From Bacteroidota bacterium (GTDB taxonomy: Bacteria; Bacteroidota; Bacteroidia; Flavobacteriales; Weeksellaceae), in NCBI GenBank assembly GCA_023387375.1, contig JAEWIE010000026.1:1-28305 (forward strand): DNA of 28,305 nucleotides, written 5' to 3'. The notes beneath the pieces are model-generated. The model saw only the letters and a list, made by a program, of their open reading frames with translations, was not told where the DNA came from and did no database searches. Positions 15,302 to 23,567 of this stretch are shown piece after piece. The number at the start of each line of letters is the position of its first letter. Position 1 is the stretch's first letter. The position numbers and the translations under genes are program-made.

Positions 15302-16417
15302 GTGATAAGTTCCGATCAATTAAAAGATATACAATCCCGAATCGAGTCTCTACATCAATTTCTTCATATTGAGAAGAAATCAATTGAGATTCAAAACGAA
15401 GAAGAAAAAACGACGGCGCCTGATTTTTGGAACGATCCCAAAGCGGCAGAAGTATTTCTAAAGCAACTTCGTACAAAGAAAAAATGGGTAGAAAACTACA
15501 ATGAAATTCAGAGTGCATTTGAAGATTTGCAAGTGCTCATTGAATTTGCGAAAGAAGACCCTGAGAGTGAAGCCGAATTGCAAGAACAATTTCCTTTGCT
15601 TGTGGAGAAGGTGGAAGACCTTGAATTCAAAAACATGCTTTCTCAAGAAGGAGATGAACTCTCCTGCGTACTTCAAATAACCGCTGGAGCGGGAGGAACT
15701 GAAAGTTGCGACTGGGCCTCCATGCTTATGCGGATGTATCTAATGTGGGCGCAAAATCAAGGCTACAAAGTTCGAGAACTCAATTTTCAAGAAGGCGATG
15801 TGGCCGGCGTGAAAACGGTCACTTTAGAAATCGAGGGTGATTATGCTTTTGGATACTTAAAAGGTGAAAACGGAGTGCATAGGCTAGTTCGCATTTCTCC
15901 TTTTGATTCGAATGCAAAGCGCCATACGAGTTTTGTCTCCGTATATGTCTACCCTCTGGTCGACGATACGATTGATATTCAAATCAATCCTGCGGACATT
16001 TCTTTTGAGACGATGCGCTCCTCAGGGGCAGGAGGACAAAATGTGAACAAAGTGGAAACGGCTGTAAGACTTCGACACGCACCTACGGGAATCATAATTG
16101 AAAATTCGGAAAGCCGATCCCAACTCCAGAACAAAGAAAAAGCGATGCAACTTCTAAAATCGAGACTCTATGAAATAGAACTTGAAGAGAGAATGCGGGC
16201 CCGAAATGAAATTGAAGCGGGGAAAATGAAAATCGAATGGGGAAGTCAAATTCGAAATTATGTAATGCATCCATACAAACTTGTAAAAGACGTCAGAACC
16301 AACCACGAAACTTCGGATGTGGAGGGCGTGATGAATGGAGATTTAACGCCTTTCTTAAAAGCCTTTTTGATGGCCGATGGAAGTGGCCAAGTAGACGATA
16401 ACGAGCTCGGACTTTAA
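15302..16417 (+). CDS. prfB: Peptide chain release factor 2 (RF2), without programmed frameshift
   Basis: RF2 recognises UGA and UAA and triggers peptide release. The 371-residue protein has the RF2 stop-codon tripeptide Ser-Pro-Phe (199-201, in RISPFDSNAKRH) and the peptidyl-transferase motif GGQ (244-246, in SGAGGQNVNK). The N-terminal helices start MISSDQLKDIQSRIE. In many bacteria a CTT-TGA-C frameshift site follows the first 20-25 codons; here the frame reads straight through QFLHIEKK with no in-frame TGA. Translation begins with GTG, directly behind a promoter element. It is co-directional with the AAA+ gene, 145 bases away, but probably transcribed separately. Confidence 0.97.
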   Translation: MISSDQLKDIQSRIESLHQFLHIEKKSIEIQNEEEKTTAPDFWNDPKAAEVFLKQLRTKKKWVENYNEIQSAFEDLQVLIEFAKEDPESEAELQEQFPLLVEKVEDLEFKNMLSQEGDELSCVLQITAGAGGTESCDWASMLMRMYLMWAQNQGYKVRELNFQEGDVAGVKTVTLEIEGDYAFGYLKGENGVHRLVRISPFDSNAKRHTSFVSVYVYPLVDDTIDIQINPADISFETMRSSGAGGQNVNKVETAVRLRHAPTGIIIENSESRSQLQNKEKAMQLLKSRLYEIELEERMRARNEIEAGKMKIEWGSQIRNYVMHPYKLVKDVRTNHETSDVEGVMNGDLTPFLKAFLMADGSGQVDDNELGL

Positions 16418-16542
16418 TCGACATTGCCTTGTAAAAAGTTAAATAAACCAGCGCTTCGAGTCTTTTCAAATAGAGAGTAAAAAATTACACCTTAGACTCT
16501 GTTAAATAATCATAATAATTTCTCATTCGATTTTATTTAAAT

Positions 16543-16550
16543 TATTTTTG
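16543..16550 (+). promoter_or_regulatory. -7 promoter element of the DedA-family gene
   Basis: TATTTTTG fits TAnnTTTG, 18 bases before the ATG at 16569. It predicts a leader of about 12 bases. Confidence 0.5.
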
Positions 16551-16568
16551 TGGCTAGAGTTAATATGA

Positions 16569-17240
16569 ATGGAGCATTTCGAAAGTTGGAAGGATTTACT
16601 GAATCCAGAGTTTTACATAAAAATGGGTGGATTTTGGCTGATCATTTTTATAATATTTGCAGAAACAGGTCTATTCATTGGCTTTTTCCTTCCTGGAGAT
16701 AGTCTACTTTTCATTTCTGGAATTTATTCGGTCGAAATTATACACGCCACGTTTGGAAGTACACAAAGTGGATTTCTGGACACCGTCATTCTTGCTTTAT
16801 GCATTGCCATCGCGGCTATCGTTGGAAACGAGGTAGGATACTGGTTTGGACGTAAAACAGGTCCTGCTCTATACAAAAGGGAAGATAGCTTTTTTTTTAA
16901 AAAGAAATACCTTTTCCAAGCGCACGATTTCTTCGAAAAACATGGAAGTGTTGCTATTATACTCGCTCGATTCCTTCCTATTGTACGTACTTTCGTTCCC
17001 ATTGTCGCTGGAATCGTAAAAATGCACAAAAAAAGATTTCTACTTGACAATATTATTGGAGGAGTTCTTTGGTCGTTCAGCCTCGTTTTTGCAGGGCATT
17101 ACCTTGACCAGTTATTTATAAAAGAATTTGGAATTGACTTAAAGGAGCACCTAGGACTTATCGTTCTTTTTCTAGTGCTATTCACCACACTTCCCGTGAT
17201 TTTAAAAATTGTCTTTGGAAAAGCAAATGACCGCTCCTAG
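16569..17240 (+). CDS. DedA family (VTT domain) membrane protein
   Basis: The 223-residue integral membrane protein belongs to the DedA/Tvp38/TMEM64 group. Members of this group help flip undecaprenyl phosphate or phospholipids and support membrane homeostasis. It has the acidic re-entrant segment FAETGLFIGFFLPGDSLLF (Glu32, Pro-Gly-Asp 42-44). It also has the matching basic motif ARFLPIVRTFVPIVAG (Arg134, Arg140), plus two C-terminal membrane helices. The exact substrate cannot be assigned. Start: the ATG at 16565 is in another frame, and ATG 16569 gives the full domain. It is followed by a gene of unrelated role, 128 bases on, with its own promoter. Confidence 0.92.
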   Translation: MEHFESWKDLLNPEFYIKMGGFWLIIFIIFAETGLFIGFFLPGDSLLFISGIYSVEIIHATFGSTQSGFLDTVILALCIAIAAIVGNEVGYWFGRKTGPALYKREDSFFFKKKYLFQAHDFFEKHGSVAIILARFLPIVRTFVPIVAGIVKMHKKRFLLDNIIGGVLWSFSLVFAGHYLDQLFIKEFGIDLKEHLGLIVLFLVLFTTLPVILKIVFGKANDRS

Positions 17241-17340
17241 AGGCTAAACATTAGAATCTCTTTTTTTTCCTAAATGATGGAAAATCCTGCATACTTCGAA
17301 ATTTCCGATTAACGCTACCTTTTATTGAAGGATTAATATC

Positions 17341-17348
17341 TATCTTTG
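17341..17348 (+). promoter_or_regulatory. -7 promoter element of the isoaspartyl peptidase-tsaE operon
   Basis: TATCTTTG is an exact element 20 bases before the ATG at 17369. Confidence 0.55.
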
Positions 17349-17368
17349 ATTGATCAAAACGACTTTCA

Positions 17369-18367
17369 ATGAAGAAATATTTTCTCTTACCCTTTCTATG
17401 TTTCTTTTCTCTTGCGATTGCTCAAGAGAAATATGTACTCGTTCTCCATGGGGGAGCAGGAACCATCACGAAGCAAAACATGACACCCGAAAAAGAAGTG
17501 GCCTACAAAGCGAAACTCTCGGAAGCGCTAAAAGCAGGATACAATCAAATTGAAAAAGGAGAAAGTGCCGTGAAGGCCGTAGAGGCTGCCATTGAAATCC
17601 TCGAAGACTCTCCTCTTTTCAATGCCGGAAAAGGAGCTGTATTCACTGCCGAAGGAAAAAATGAAATGGATGCTGCGATCATGCAGAGTAAAAACCTAGA
17701 AGCAGGTGCAGTGGCTGGCGTAACGACCATTAAAAATCCGATCAAAGCGGCCATTGCCGTTATGCAGACTTCTCCCCATGTACTATTAGTGGGCAAAGGT
17801 GCCGAAACATTTGCTGCAGAACAAAAACTTGAAATTGTTTCTCCTGATTATTTCTATACGAAAGACCGCTACCAATCTTTGCAAAAATTTCTAAAAAAGA
17901 ACGAAAACAAAAAATCGACCAGCTCTACGCCAAAACCTTCATTTTTAGAAGTGGATTACAAATTCGGAACCGTAGGCGCAGTAGCCTTAGACAAAGACGG
18001 AAACCTCGCGGCGGGAACCTCTACGGGAGGCATGACCGGCAAAAAATGGAACCGTGTAGGAGACTCCCCTTTAATTGGGGCAGGCACCTATGCAAATCAG
18101 TGGGTTGGAGTCTCAGGCACCGGATGGGGTGAATACTTCATTCGCACCACTGCCGCTAGAACTCTAGCTGCAAAAATGCAATACCAAGGCAAAGACATTC
18201 AAACCGCTGGCTCTGAAGTCATCGCTGAAATTGAAGCTTTAGGAGGGGATGGAGGACTAATCGCTTTAGATAAAAACGGAAATGTCGCAATGCCATTCAA
18301 TACAGCAGGGATGTACCGAGGGACTGTCACACGCGATGGAAAAATTGAAGTTCAAATCTACCGTTAA
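17369..18367 (+). CDS. Secreted isoaspartyl peptidase / L-asparaginase (Ntn hydrolase)
   Basis: This plant-type asparaginase (EcAIII-like) cleaves beta-aspartyl peptides and asparagine. The 332-residue precursor has a signal peptide (MKKYFLLPFL...SLAIA) with Gln at the new N-terminus, so it acts in the periplasm. It opens with LVLHGGAGT, followed by FNAGKGAVFT and EMDAAIM. The autocleavage site is before Thr201 in FGTVGAVALD, which becomes the catalytic nucleophile of the beta subunit. The substrate site GGMTGK and GTGWGEYFIRT follow. A low-complexity Lys/Ser/Thr linker (about 174-190) precedes the cleavage site, as usual. It overlaps no gene; tsaE begins 11 bases after its stop, so the two are probably one operon. 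Confidence 0.95.
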   Translation: MKKYFLLPFLCFFSLAIAQEKYVLVLHGGAGTITKQNMTPEKEVAYKAKLSEALKAGYNQIEKGESAVKAVEAAIEILEDSPLFNAGKGAVFTAEGKNEMDAAIMQSKNLEAGAVAGVTTIKNPIKAAIAVMQTSPHVLLVGKGAETFAAEQKLEIVSPDYFYTKDRYQSLQKFLKKNENKKSTSSTPKPSFLEVDYKFGTVGAVALDKDGNLAAGTSTGGMTGKKWNRVGDSPLIGAGTYANQWVGVSGTGWGEYFIRTTAARTLAAKMQYQGKDIQTAGSEVIAEIEALGGDGGLIALDKNGNVAMPFNTAGMYRGTVTRDGKIEVQIYR

Positions 18368-18378
18368 ATATTCCGTTT

Positions 18379-18801
18379 ATGACTCCTATACAATTTGAGC
18401 TTACCCACATCGAGCAGTGGCCTGAAGTCGTAAAACAACTCCTTCCGAAAATTGAGAAACAACCTGTCCTACTTCTAAAAGGCAATCTCGGAGCAGGAAA
18501 AACAACCTTTACGAAAGAACTCGTTCGCCAATTGGGAAGTAAGGACACCGTTAACTCTCCTACTTACGCCCTTGTAAACATCTACCAAGGTACAAACGTA
18601 AAGATCTATCATTTTGATTTGTATCGCCTAAAAAGTAAAGAAGAGGTATTTGACATTGGAATGGAAGACTATCTGGAGCAGCCTAATACCCTTTGCATCG
18701 TGGAATGGCCCGAAATATTTGAAGAAGAACTCAAAAGTGAAGGTTACCACGAACTTCGCATTGAAAACTCTCTTGAGAAGCGAAAAGTCTTCTTTCACTA
18801 G
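18379..18801 (+). CDS. tsaE: tRNA threonylcarbamoyladenosine biosynthesis ATPase TsaE
   Basis: TsaE is the ATPase that drives turnover of the TsaB-TsaD complex making t6A37 in tRNAs that read ANN codons. The 140-residue protein has the P-loop GNLGAGKTT (35-43), the VNSPTYALVN switch (Ser60-Pro-Thr-Tyr), HFDLYR (78-83) and VEWPE (108-112), all standard. It is full length. It follows the isoaspartyl peptidase gene by 11 bases and likely depends on its promoter. The ald promoter begins about 30 bases after the tsaE stop. Confidence 0.96.
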   Translation: MTPIQFELTHIEQWPEVVKQLLPKIEKQPVLLLKGNLGAGKTTFTKELVRQLGSKDTVNSPTYALVNIYQGTNVKIYHFDLYRLKSKEEVFDIGMEDYLEQPNTLCIVEWPEIFEEELKSEGYHELRIENSLEKRKVFFH

Positions 18802-18831
18802 CCCATTCCTTTAGTAAGTTTAGGATATTTG

Positions 18832-18839
18832 TATCTTTG
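18832..18839 (+). promoter_or_regulatory. -7 promoter element of the alanine dehydrogenase-like gene
   Basis: TATCTTTG is an exact element, giving a leader of about 23 bases before ATG 18869. Confidence 0.55.
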
Positions 18840-18868
18840 CGACTTAATTACTATTAATAAAATCACCT

Positions 18869-20059
18869 ATGAGTGGTACGATTTTTACACCTTTCACCGA
18901 AAAGGATCTGCTTCCCAAAGAGGAAAAACTTGAAGTACTTAAAAAAGGAAAAAAATTTACAATTGGCCTTCCTAAGGAAACTTGCTTAAATGAGCGCAGG
19001 ACTTGTCTTACGCCCGATGCAGTACAAGTCTTAACCGATCACGGTCATCAAATTGTTGTCGAACAAGGTGCGGGAAACGGCTCGTTCTTTACCGACATTC
19101 AGTACGCAGAAGCGGGTGCTAGAATCACAACAGATCCCAAAGAAGCCTTTGGTCAAGAGCTCATTATGAAAATCAACCCTCCCACACTTGAGGAAATTGA
19201 TTATCTAAAAACAGGGACTTACTTAATTTCTGCTTTGCAGATCAACCTAAGAGACAAAGAATATTTTCAAAAACTAGCCGAACAAAAAATCAATGCGATC
19301 GGTTTTGAATATATCACAGACGATTACAATCAACTAGCGCTCGTAAGATTAATCGGAGAAATTGCAGGAACCACCTCGGTTCTTTATGCCTCCGAACTTC
19401 TTGCTCTTTCCAATGGACTTATGCTTGGAGGAATTACGGGAGTTCGTCCTACGGAAGTCCTTATAATTGGCGCCGGAATTGTTGGTGAATTTGCTACAAA
19501 GGCAGCTATTGGCCTCGGGGCAAGCGTAAAAGTATTTGATAATTCCTTATCCAAATTACGTCGACTTCATACCCTTGTAGACGGTCGAGTTCCTACTTCA
19601 ATTATTGATCCGAAAGAACTTCATAAAAGTTTGCGACGAGCAGACGTTGTGATTGGGGCCCTACCCTCTATGAATCAAGTTCCTGTAATTACAGAGGAAA
19701 TGGTTTTAAAGATGAAAAAAGGAAGCGTTCTTATTGACATCACAATCGACCATGGAAAAGTGTCAGAAACTTCAGAACTCACCACGATGGAGGACCCTTA
19801 TTTCATTCGTCATGATGTCATTCACTGCGGACTACCCAATCTAACGTCTCGTATTCCGCGAACCACGACAAAAGCTATTTCTAATTTCTTTTTGTCCTAT
19901 ATTTTAAATTACGACCAAGAAGGAGGATTTGACAATATGCTAATGCATCAAGTTCAAATGAAAGAGTCTTTGTATATGTACAAAGGACGCCACACGAACA
20001 AATCGGTATGCGATCGATTTGACCTTACCTACCACGACATTAATCTGCTCATTTTTTAA
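18869..20059 (+). CDS. ald: Alanine dehydrogenase-like protein (Ald / transhydrogenase-alpha fold)
   Basis: The 396-residue protein has the two-domain fold shared by alanine dehydrogenase and NAD(P) transhydrogenase alpha. It opens after a 30-residue extension with GLPKETCLNERRTCLTPDAV; Arg44 and Lys101 (IMKINPP) match the pyruvate-binding Arg and Lys of alanine dehydrogenase. The Rossmann domain shows GITGVRPTEVLIIGAGIVGEF. The catalytic Asp is retained in DITIDHG. The catalytic His of the YLHLA motif is missing: the same spot reads YLISALQ (Ile120). It may therefore not be a classic alanine dehydrogenase. Two downstream genes read in the same direction without a clear promoter of their own and may be co-transcribed. 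Confidence 0.8.
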   Translation: MSGTIFTPFTEKDLLPKEEKLEVLKKGKKFTIGLPKETCLNERRTCLTPDAVQVLTDHGHQIVVEQGAGNGSFFTDIQYAEAGARITTDPKEAFGQELIMKINPPTLEEIDYLKTGTYLISALQINLRDKEYFQKLAEQKINAIGFEYITDDYNQLALVRLIGEIAGTTSVLYASELLALSNGLMLGGITGVRPTEVLIIGAGIVGEFATKAAIGLGASVKVFDNSLSKLRRLHTLVDGRVPTSIIDPKELHKSLRRADVVIGALPSMNQVPVITEEMVLKMKKGSVLIDITIDHGKVSETSELTTMEDPYFIRHDVIHCGLPNLTSRIPRTTTKAISNFFLSYILNYDQEGGFDNMLMHQVQMKESLYMYKGRHTNKSVCDRFDLTYHDINLLIF

Positions 20060-20111
20060 TTAGAAAAACAGCCACTAGACATCCTTTTACGTCTACAGGC
20101 CCCATCCACTC

Positions 20112-20480
20112 ATGCGAAAACTTAAATTTTATCTCATCGGTCTGATTCCAGGAATCCTTCTCGTATTTTTTATTCTAAATAAAAAAGGAGCTACTTGTAC
20201 GGGATATCTACCCAACAGCCGGGTAGTGGCTGAGACCTTAAGCAAAGATTTCACTTTCGACCCTACCTTTGCGCAGCAGATGAAGGAGCTTGGCGTCACA
20301 GAAGAGTTTCTAAAAGACAGTATAATCACGAAAGGAGAAGTCGATTTCACCCGTAGTGAAGCGCAAAAAAGGCCCTGCCCGCAGTACCTTATGCAGTATC
20401 CAAAATCGAATCCACGCTACGAAATCGCTTTTGAAAAATGCGCTGAAAAGGCCAATTTTCAATCTTTAACTAAACTATAA
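20112..20480 (+). CDS. Small membrane-anchored protein, possibly DUF4258-like
   Basis: The 122-residue protein has one N-terminal membrane segment (about residues 6-22, LKFYLIGLIPGILLVFFIL) followed by a basic KKG and a soluble part. The soluble part has Cys29 (ATCTGYLPNSRV), Cys84 (RPCPQYL) and Cys104 (FEKCAEKA), the GEVDFTRSEA segment, and YEIAFEKC. The layout resembles a Flavobacteria-specific family often labelled DUF4258, but I am not certain of that name. The cysteines suggest disulfides on the periplasmic side. It ends three bases before tyrA and is surely co-transcribed with it. Function is unknown. Confidence 0.75.
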   Translation: MRKLKFYLIGLIPGILLVFFILNKKGATCTGYLPNSRVVAETLSKDFTFDPTFAQQMKELGVTEEFLKDSIITKGEVDFTRSEAQKRPCPQYLMQYPKSNPRYEIAFEKCAEKANFQSLTKL

Positions 20481-20483
20481 CCT

Positions 20484-21332
20484 ATGCGAATTGCTCTTTT
20501 TGGAACGGGACTCATTGGGGGCTCGTTAATGCTTCGATTAAAAAAACTAGGACTGGCGCAAAAGGTCTATGGAATCGACTTAAATTCTAGTCACTTGCAA
20601 AGCGCGTTAAAACTTGGAATTATTGATCAGATCTCCACTATTGATACCTTGCCTAAAGACATTGATTTAGTGGTACTAGCTGTGCCTGTGGATGTCACTC
20701 AAAAGATACTACCAAGTATTCTTGATAAAGTATCGAAAAGTAGTGTGGTCATGGATGTGGGATCTACGAAGCAAGGCATAGCTCAATCGGTAGAAAGCCA
20801 TGAGAAACGCGGCCGTTTCGTCGCCTTTCACCCTATGTGGGGAACTGAAAACAGTGGACCCGAAGCCGCGCAACTAGATAGTTTTGCGTCAAAAGCAGGT
20901 GTGATTTGTGATCCTGAAAAATCGGACAAAGATGCACTTGAAACGGTGGAATCTATTGCTCGAAGCCTAGGCATGAATATTTTGCATATGAGCGCTAGTG
21001 ACCACGATTTGCACACGGCTTACATTTCCCATATTTCCCATATTACCTCATACGCACTTGCCAATACGGTTCTAGAAAAAGAAAGAGAAGAAGATACGAT
21101 TTTTCAATTAGCGAGTTCTGGATTTTCCTCGACCGTTCGACTTGCCAAATCGCATCCTGAGATGTGGGTTCCCATCTTCAAACAAAACAAGGAAAACGTA
21201 CTTGATGTATTAAATGAGCATATCTCCCAACTTCGAAAATTCAAAAGTGCACTTGAAAAAGAAAACTACGAGCTGTTAGAGCAGCTCATTGTAAATGCCA
21301 ATCGTATTCGTCCGATTTTAGAAGACAAATAA
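20484..21332 (+). CDS. tyrA: Prephenate dehydrogenase
   Basis: TyrA oxidises prephenate to 4-hydroxyphenylpyruvate in tyrosine synthesis. The 282-residue single-domain enzyme starts with the NAD-binding motif GTGLIGGS (7-14). It continues with VVLAVPVDVT, the substrate region GRFVAFHPMWGTENSGPEAA, and SDHDLHTAYISHISHIT carrying the conserved histidines. There is no fused chorismate mutase and no ACT domain, so feedback control by tyrosine through an ACT domain is not expected. Other aromatic amino-acid genes are absent nearby. It follows the small membrane protein by three bases. Confidence 0.95.
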   Translation: MRIALFGTGLIGGSLMLRLKKLGLAQKVYGIDLNSSHLQSALKLGIIDQISTIDTLPKDIDLVVLAVPVDVTQKILPSILDKVSKSSVVMDVGSTKQGIAQSVESHEKRGRFVAFHPMWGTENSGPEAAQLDSFASKAGVICDPEKSDKDALETVESIARSLGMNILHMSASDHDLHTAYISHISHITSYALANTVLEKEREEDTIFQLASSGFSSTVRLAKSHPEMWVPIFKQNKENVLDVLNEHISQLRKFKSALEKENYELLEQLIVNANRIRPILEDK

Positions 21333-21337
21333 GCCTT

Positions 21338-22756
21338 CTAGCATTCCGGTACATTCACCGCGATGGCGAGTCCTCCTTCGGAGGTTTCTTTAAAGCGATC
21401 GCTCATACTTTGCGCCGTATCCCACATTGATTTCGTTACCTCATCGAGCGTCACACGAGCTTTCGAAGGATCGCTTTCAATGGCAATATTCGCCGCCGTG
21501 ATCGCCTTCATCGCGCCCATGGAATTTCTTTCAATGCATGGAATCTGAACCAGTCCCCGAATCGGATCACAGGTAAGTCCTAAATGATGTTCCATGGCAA
21601 TTTCAGCGGCCATTAAAACCTGCCCTGGCGATCCTCCCATGATTTCCGTTAGACCGGCTGCTGCCATGGCAGAAGAAACGCCGATTTCCGCTTGGCATCC
21701 CCCCATAGCTGCGGAGATTGTCGCATTCTTTTTGAACAACGTACCAATTTCTCCCGCTACAAGTAAAAATCGGATAATTTGATCTTTTCCTTGGTGAGGT
21801 GTAAAGGTTTGAGAATACATAAGTACAGCTGGAATGACGCCACTCGCACCGTTAGTCGGCGCCGTAATAATGCGTCCAAAACTTGCATTTTCTTCGTTCA
21901 CGGCTAAGGCATAACAGGTAACCCATTTGTTGATCGAATTAAAGGATTGGTCCGCCTCAACAAGCAGTTGGAACCACTCTTCTTGGTCTTTATAGGTCTT
22001 GTCACCTAACAATTTACGGTTTAATCCTGCTGCCCGTCTGGTCACATTTAAACCGCCAGGAAGCGTTCCTTCCTTGTTTACACCTTTGTATACACAACTT
22101 TGAATTTGGTCCCAAATATAAAGTGCATGCTCATTAATTTGTTCTTTGGTCCGCCAGCTCTCTTCATTTAAATACACAAGGTCAGAGATGCGCGGCAGAT
22201 TGTGTTTTTGTACATTGCGCAGGATATCTTCTCCATTATGACAAGGATACAAGGTACGTACGCTGAACTCTTCGATGGAATTGTCTTCTTTGGTTGCCAC
22301 AAAACCACCGCCCACAGAATAATAATCCTGAGTAATTTCTTCTCCGTCGGTAAACACTGCCCTAAAGATCATCCCATTGGGATGGAATTCTAAACTTTTG
22401 CTCTTATTTAAAATCAGGTGATGTCCGTAGACAAAAGGAATCCATTTTTTACCCGCTAAACAAAGTTTTTGCGAGCTCTTGATTTCTTCAACCTTTTGGT
22501 CGATTAAATTGGTATCTATGGTTTGGAAGTTCTCTCCCGATAAGCCCAGCATTCCCGCAATGTCGGTTCCATGTCCAATCCCTGTTTTTGCGAGGGAACC
22601 AAAGAATTCCACAAATACTTCGCTCACATCTGAAACGGGTCTACTTCGCTCTATTAAATTAATAAAGAGTTCTGCAGCATTCCAAGGTCCCATGGTATGG
22701 GAGCTTGACGGCCCTATGCCGACTTTGATAATTTCAAAAACACTTATTGATTGCAT
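21338..22756 (-). CDS. sdaA: L-serine ammonia-lyase (single-chain, iron-sulfur)
   Basis: The enzyme deaminates L-serine to pyruvate with a [4Fe-4S] cluster. The 472-residue chain fuses the beta and alpha parts. It opens with VGIGPSSSHTMGP, the substrate loop. The three cluster cysteines are all visible: GGCQAEIG, LTCDPIRG and IPCIERN. I chose the ATG at 22756 rather than the one at 22771, because the promoter element at 22774-22781 puts the transcription start near 22767. The gene converges on tyrA with five bases between the stops. Confidence 0.95.
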   Translation of the reverse strand: MQSISVFEIIKVGIGPSSSHTMGPWNAAELFINLIERSRPVSDVSEVFVEFFGSLAKTGIGHGTDIAGMLGLSGENFQTIDTNLIDQKVEEIKSSQKLCLAGKKWIPFVYGHHLILNKSKSLEFHPNGMIFRAVFTDGEEITQDYYSVGGGFVATKEDNSIEEFSVRTLYPCHNGEDILRNVQKHNLPRISDLVYLNEESWRTKEQINEHALYIWDQIQSCVYKGVNKEGTLPGGLNVTRRAAGLNRKLLGDKTYKDQEEWFQLLVEADQSFNSINKWVTCYALAVNEENASFGRIITAPTNGASGVIPAVLMYSQTFTPHQGKDQIIRFLLVAGEIGTLFKKNATISAAMGGCQAEIGVSSAMAAAGLTEIMGGSPGQVLMAAEIAMEHHLGLTCDPIRGLVQIPCIERNSMGAMKAITAANIAIESDPSKARVTLDEVTKSMWDTAQSMSDRFKETSEGGLAIAVNVPEC

Positions 22757-22773
22757 AACATTTGATAACAAAA

Positions 22774-22781
22774 CAAATATA
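22774..22781 (-). promoter_or_regulatory. sdaA: -7 promoter element of sdaA
   Basis: The minus strand reads TATATTTG, an exact element. It fixes the start codon choice by placing transcription start between the two candidate ATGs. Confidence 0.5.
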
Positions 22782-22792
22782 CTATTAATCTC

Positions 22793-23461
22793 TTAATCTT
22801 CTAAGGTAAGAACCTCTCTAATAATGGTAGATACCTCCCTACTTTTTGTAACGGGAAAAAGATGAGTTCCACCTGAAATCACATAATCAGGCTTAGAGTT
22901 TTTGATTGGAAAAATATGGTCTTTATCCCCTAATATTTGAATCACTCCCTCTACGGGCTCTGCATGCCAGTGGGCAATATGATATAAACTCCATTTTAAA
23001 TAACGGTTATCTCGAAACGTGAAATATTTCAAAACATTTGAGCTCGTGGCACCAAACAGATAATGCAACCCATATTTCATTAGTTTCAAGTTAGGATCTA
23101 AAAGCTTTGCTGGAATGTATTTGAACAACCTCGTAATTTCTCCTGTTTTTAAAAGAGAAGACTTTTCCTTCCCACTGCGAATACTTCCTAAAATAAGGAT
23201 CTTTTGAGCCGGTTTAATCCTTGAAATCTCCTGAACGATTAGTCCTCCAAATGAATATCCTAATAAATAAAAAGGTGCCGAATCATCCACCCGATCTGCC
23301 ATTCTTTGCACGTAGTGCTCAAAACTTTCTTTTTTCTCGGGCATAAGCCAATCCAGAAAAACCACATTGAACTCAGGTGGAAATTCGATGCGCTGCAGGA
23401 CCGAAAAATCAGCCCCAAGACCGCTTACCACAAAAATGTTTGTTTTTTCTTGCATCTTCAT
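22793..23461 (-). CDS. Alpha/beta hydrolase
   Basis: The 222-residue protein has an alpha/beta hydrolase fold. It opens with strand FVVSGLGAD. The nucleophile elbow GYSFGG comes next, with Ser as the probable catalytic residue, and the closing GGTHLFPVT gives the His. An acidic partner may be in ILGDKDHIFPI. The frame is open further upstream to 23536, but that stretch is the terminator of the glucokinase gene; the ATGs at 23461 and 23455 fit better. The substrate is unknown. It begins about 106 bases after the glucokinase gene stop, in the same direction. Confidence 0.82.
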   Translation of the reverse strand: MKMQEKTNIFVVSGLGADFSVLQRIEFPPEFNVVFLDWLMPEKKESFEHYVQRMADRVDDSAPFYLLGYSFGGLIVQEISRIKPAQKILILGSIRSGKEKSSLLKTGEITRLFKYIPAKLLDPNLKLMKYGLHYLFGATSSNVLKYFTFRDNRYLKWSLYHIAHWHAEPVEGVIQILGDKDHIFPIKNSKPDYVISGGTHLFPVTKSREVSTIIREVLTLED

Positions 23462-23492
23462 TCCGTTGTCCGGTAGAGTCTCTTTAGTAAAA

Positions 23493-23519
23493 AGAGCAGG
23501 AAAGTATCTTCCCTGCTCT
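23493..23519 (-). terminator. Intrinsic terminator of the glucokinase-like gene
   Basis: AGAGCAGG pairs with CCTGCTCT (8 bp) around an 11-base loop. On the minus strand it is followed by five T. Confidence 0.75.
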
Positions 23520-23567
23520 CCTATCCGAACCCTCACCGATCAATTCTGAGCGTTACAATGGGTAAAA

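Noticed and set aside
23462..23536. Longer start for the alpha/beta hydrolase
   Set aside because: The extra 25 codons consist of the glucokinase gene terminator; the fold begins just after ATG 23461.
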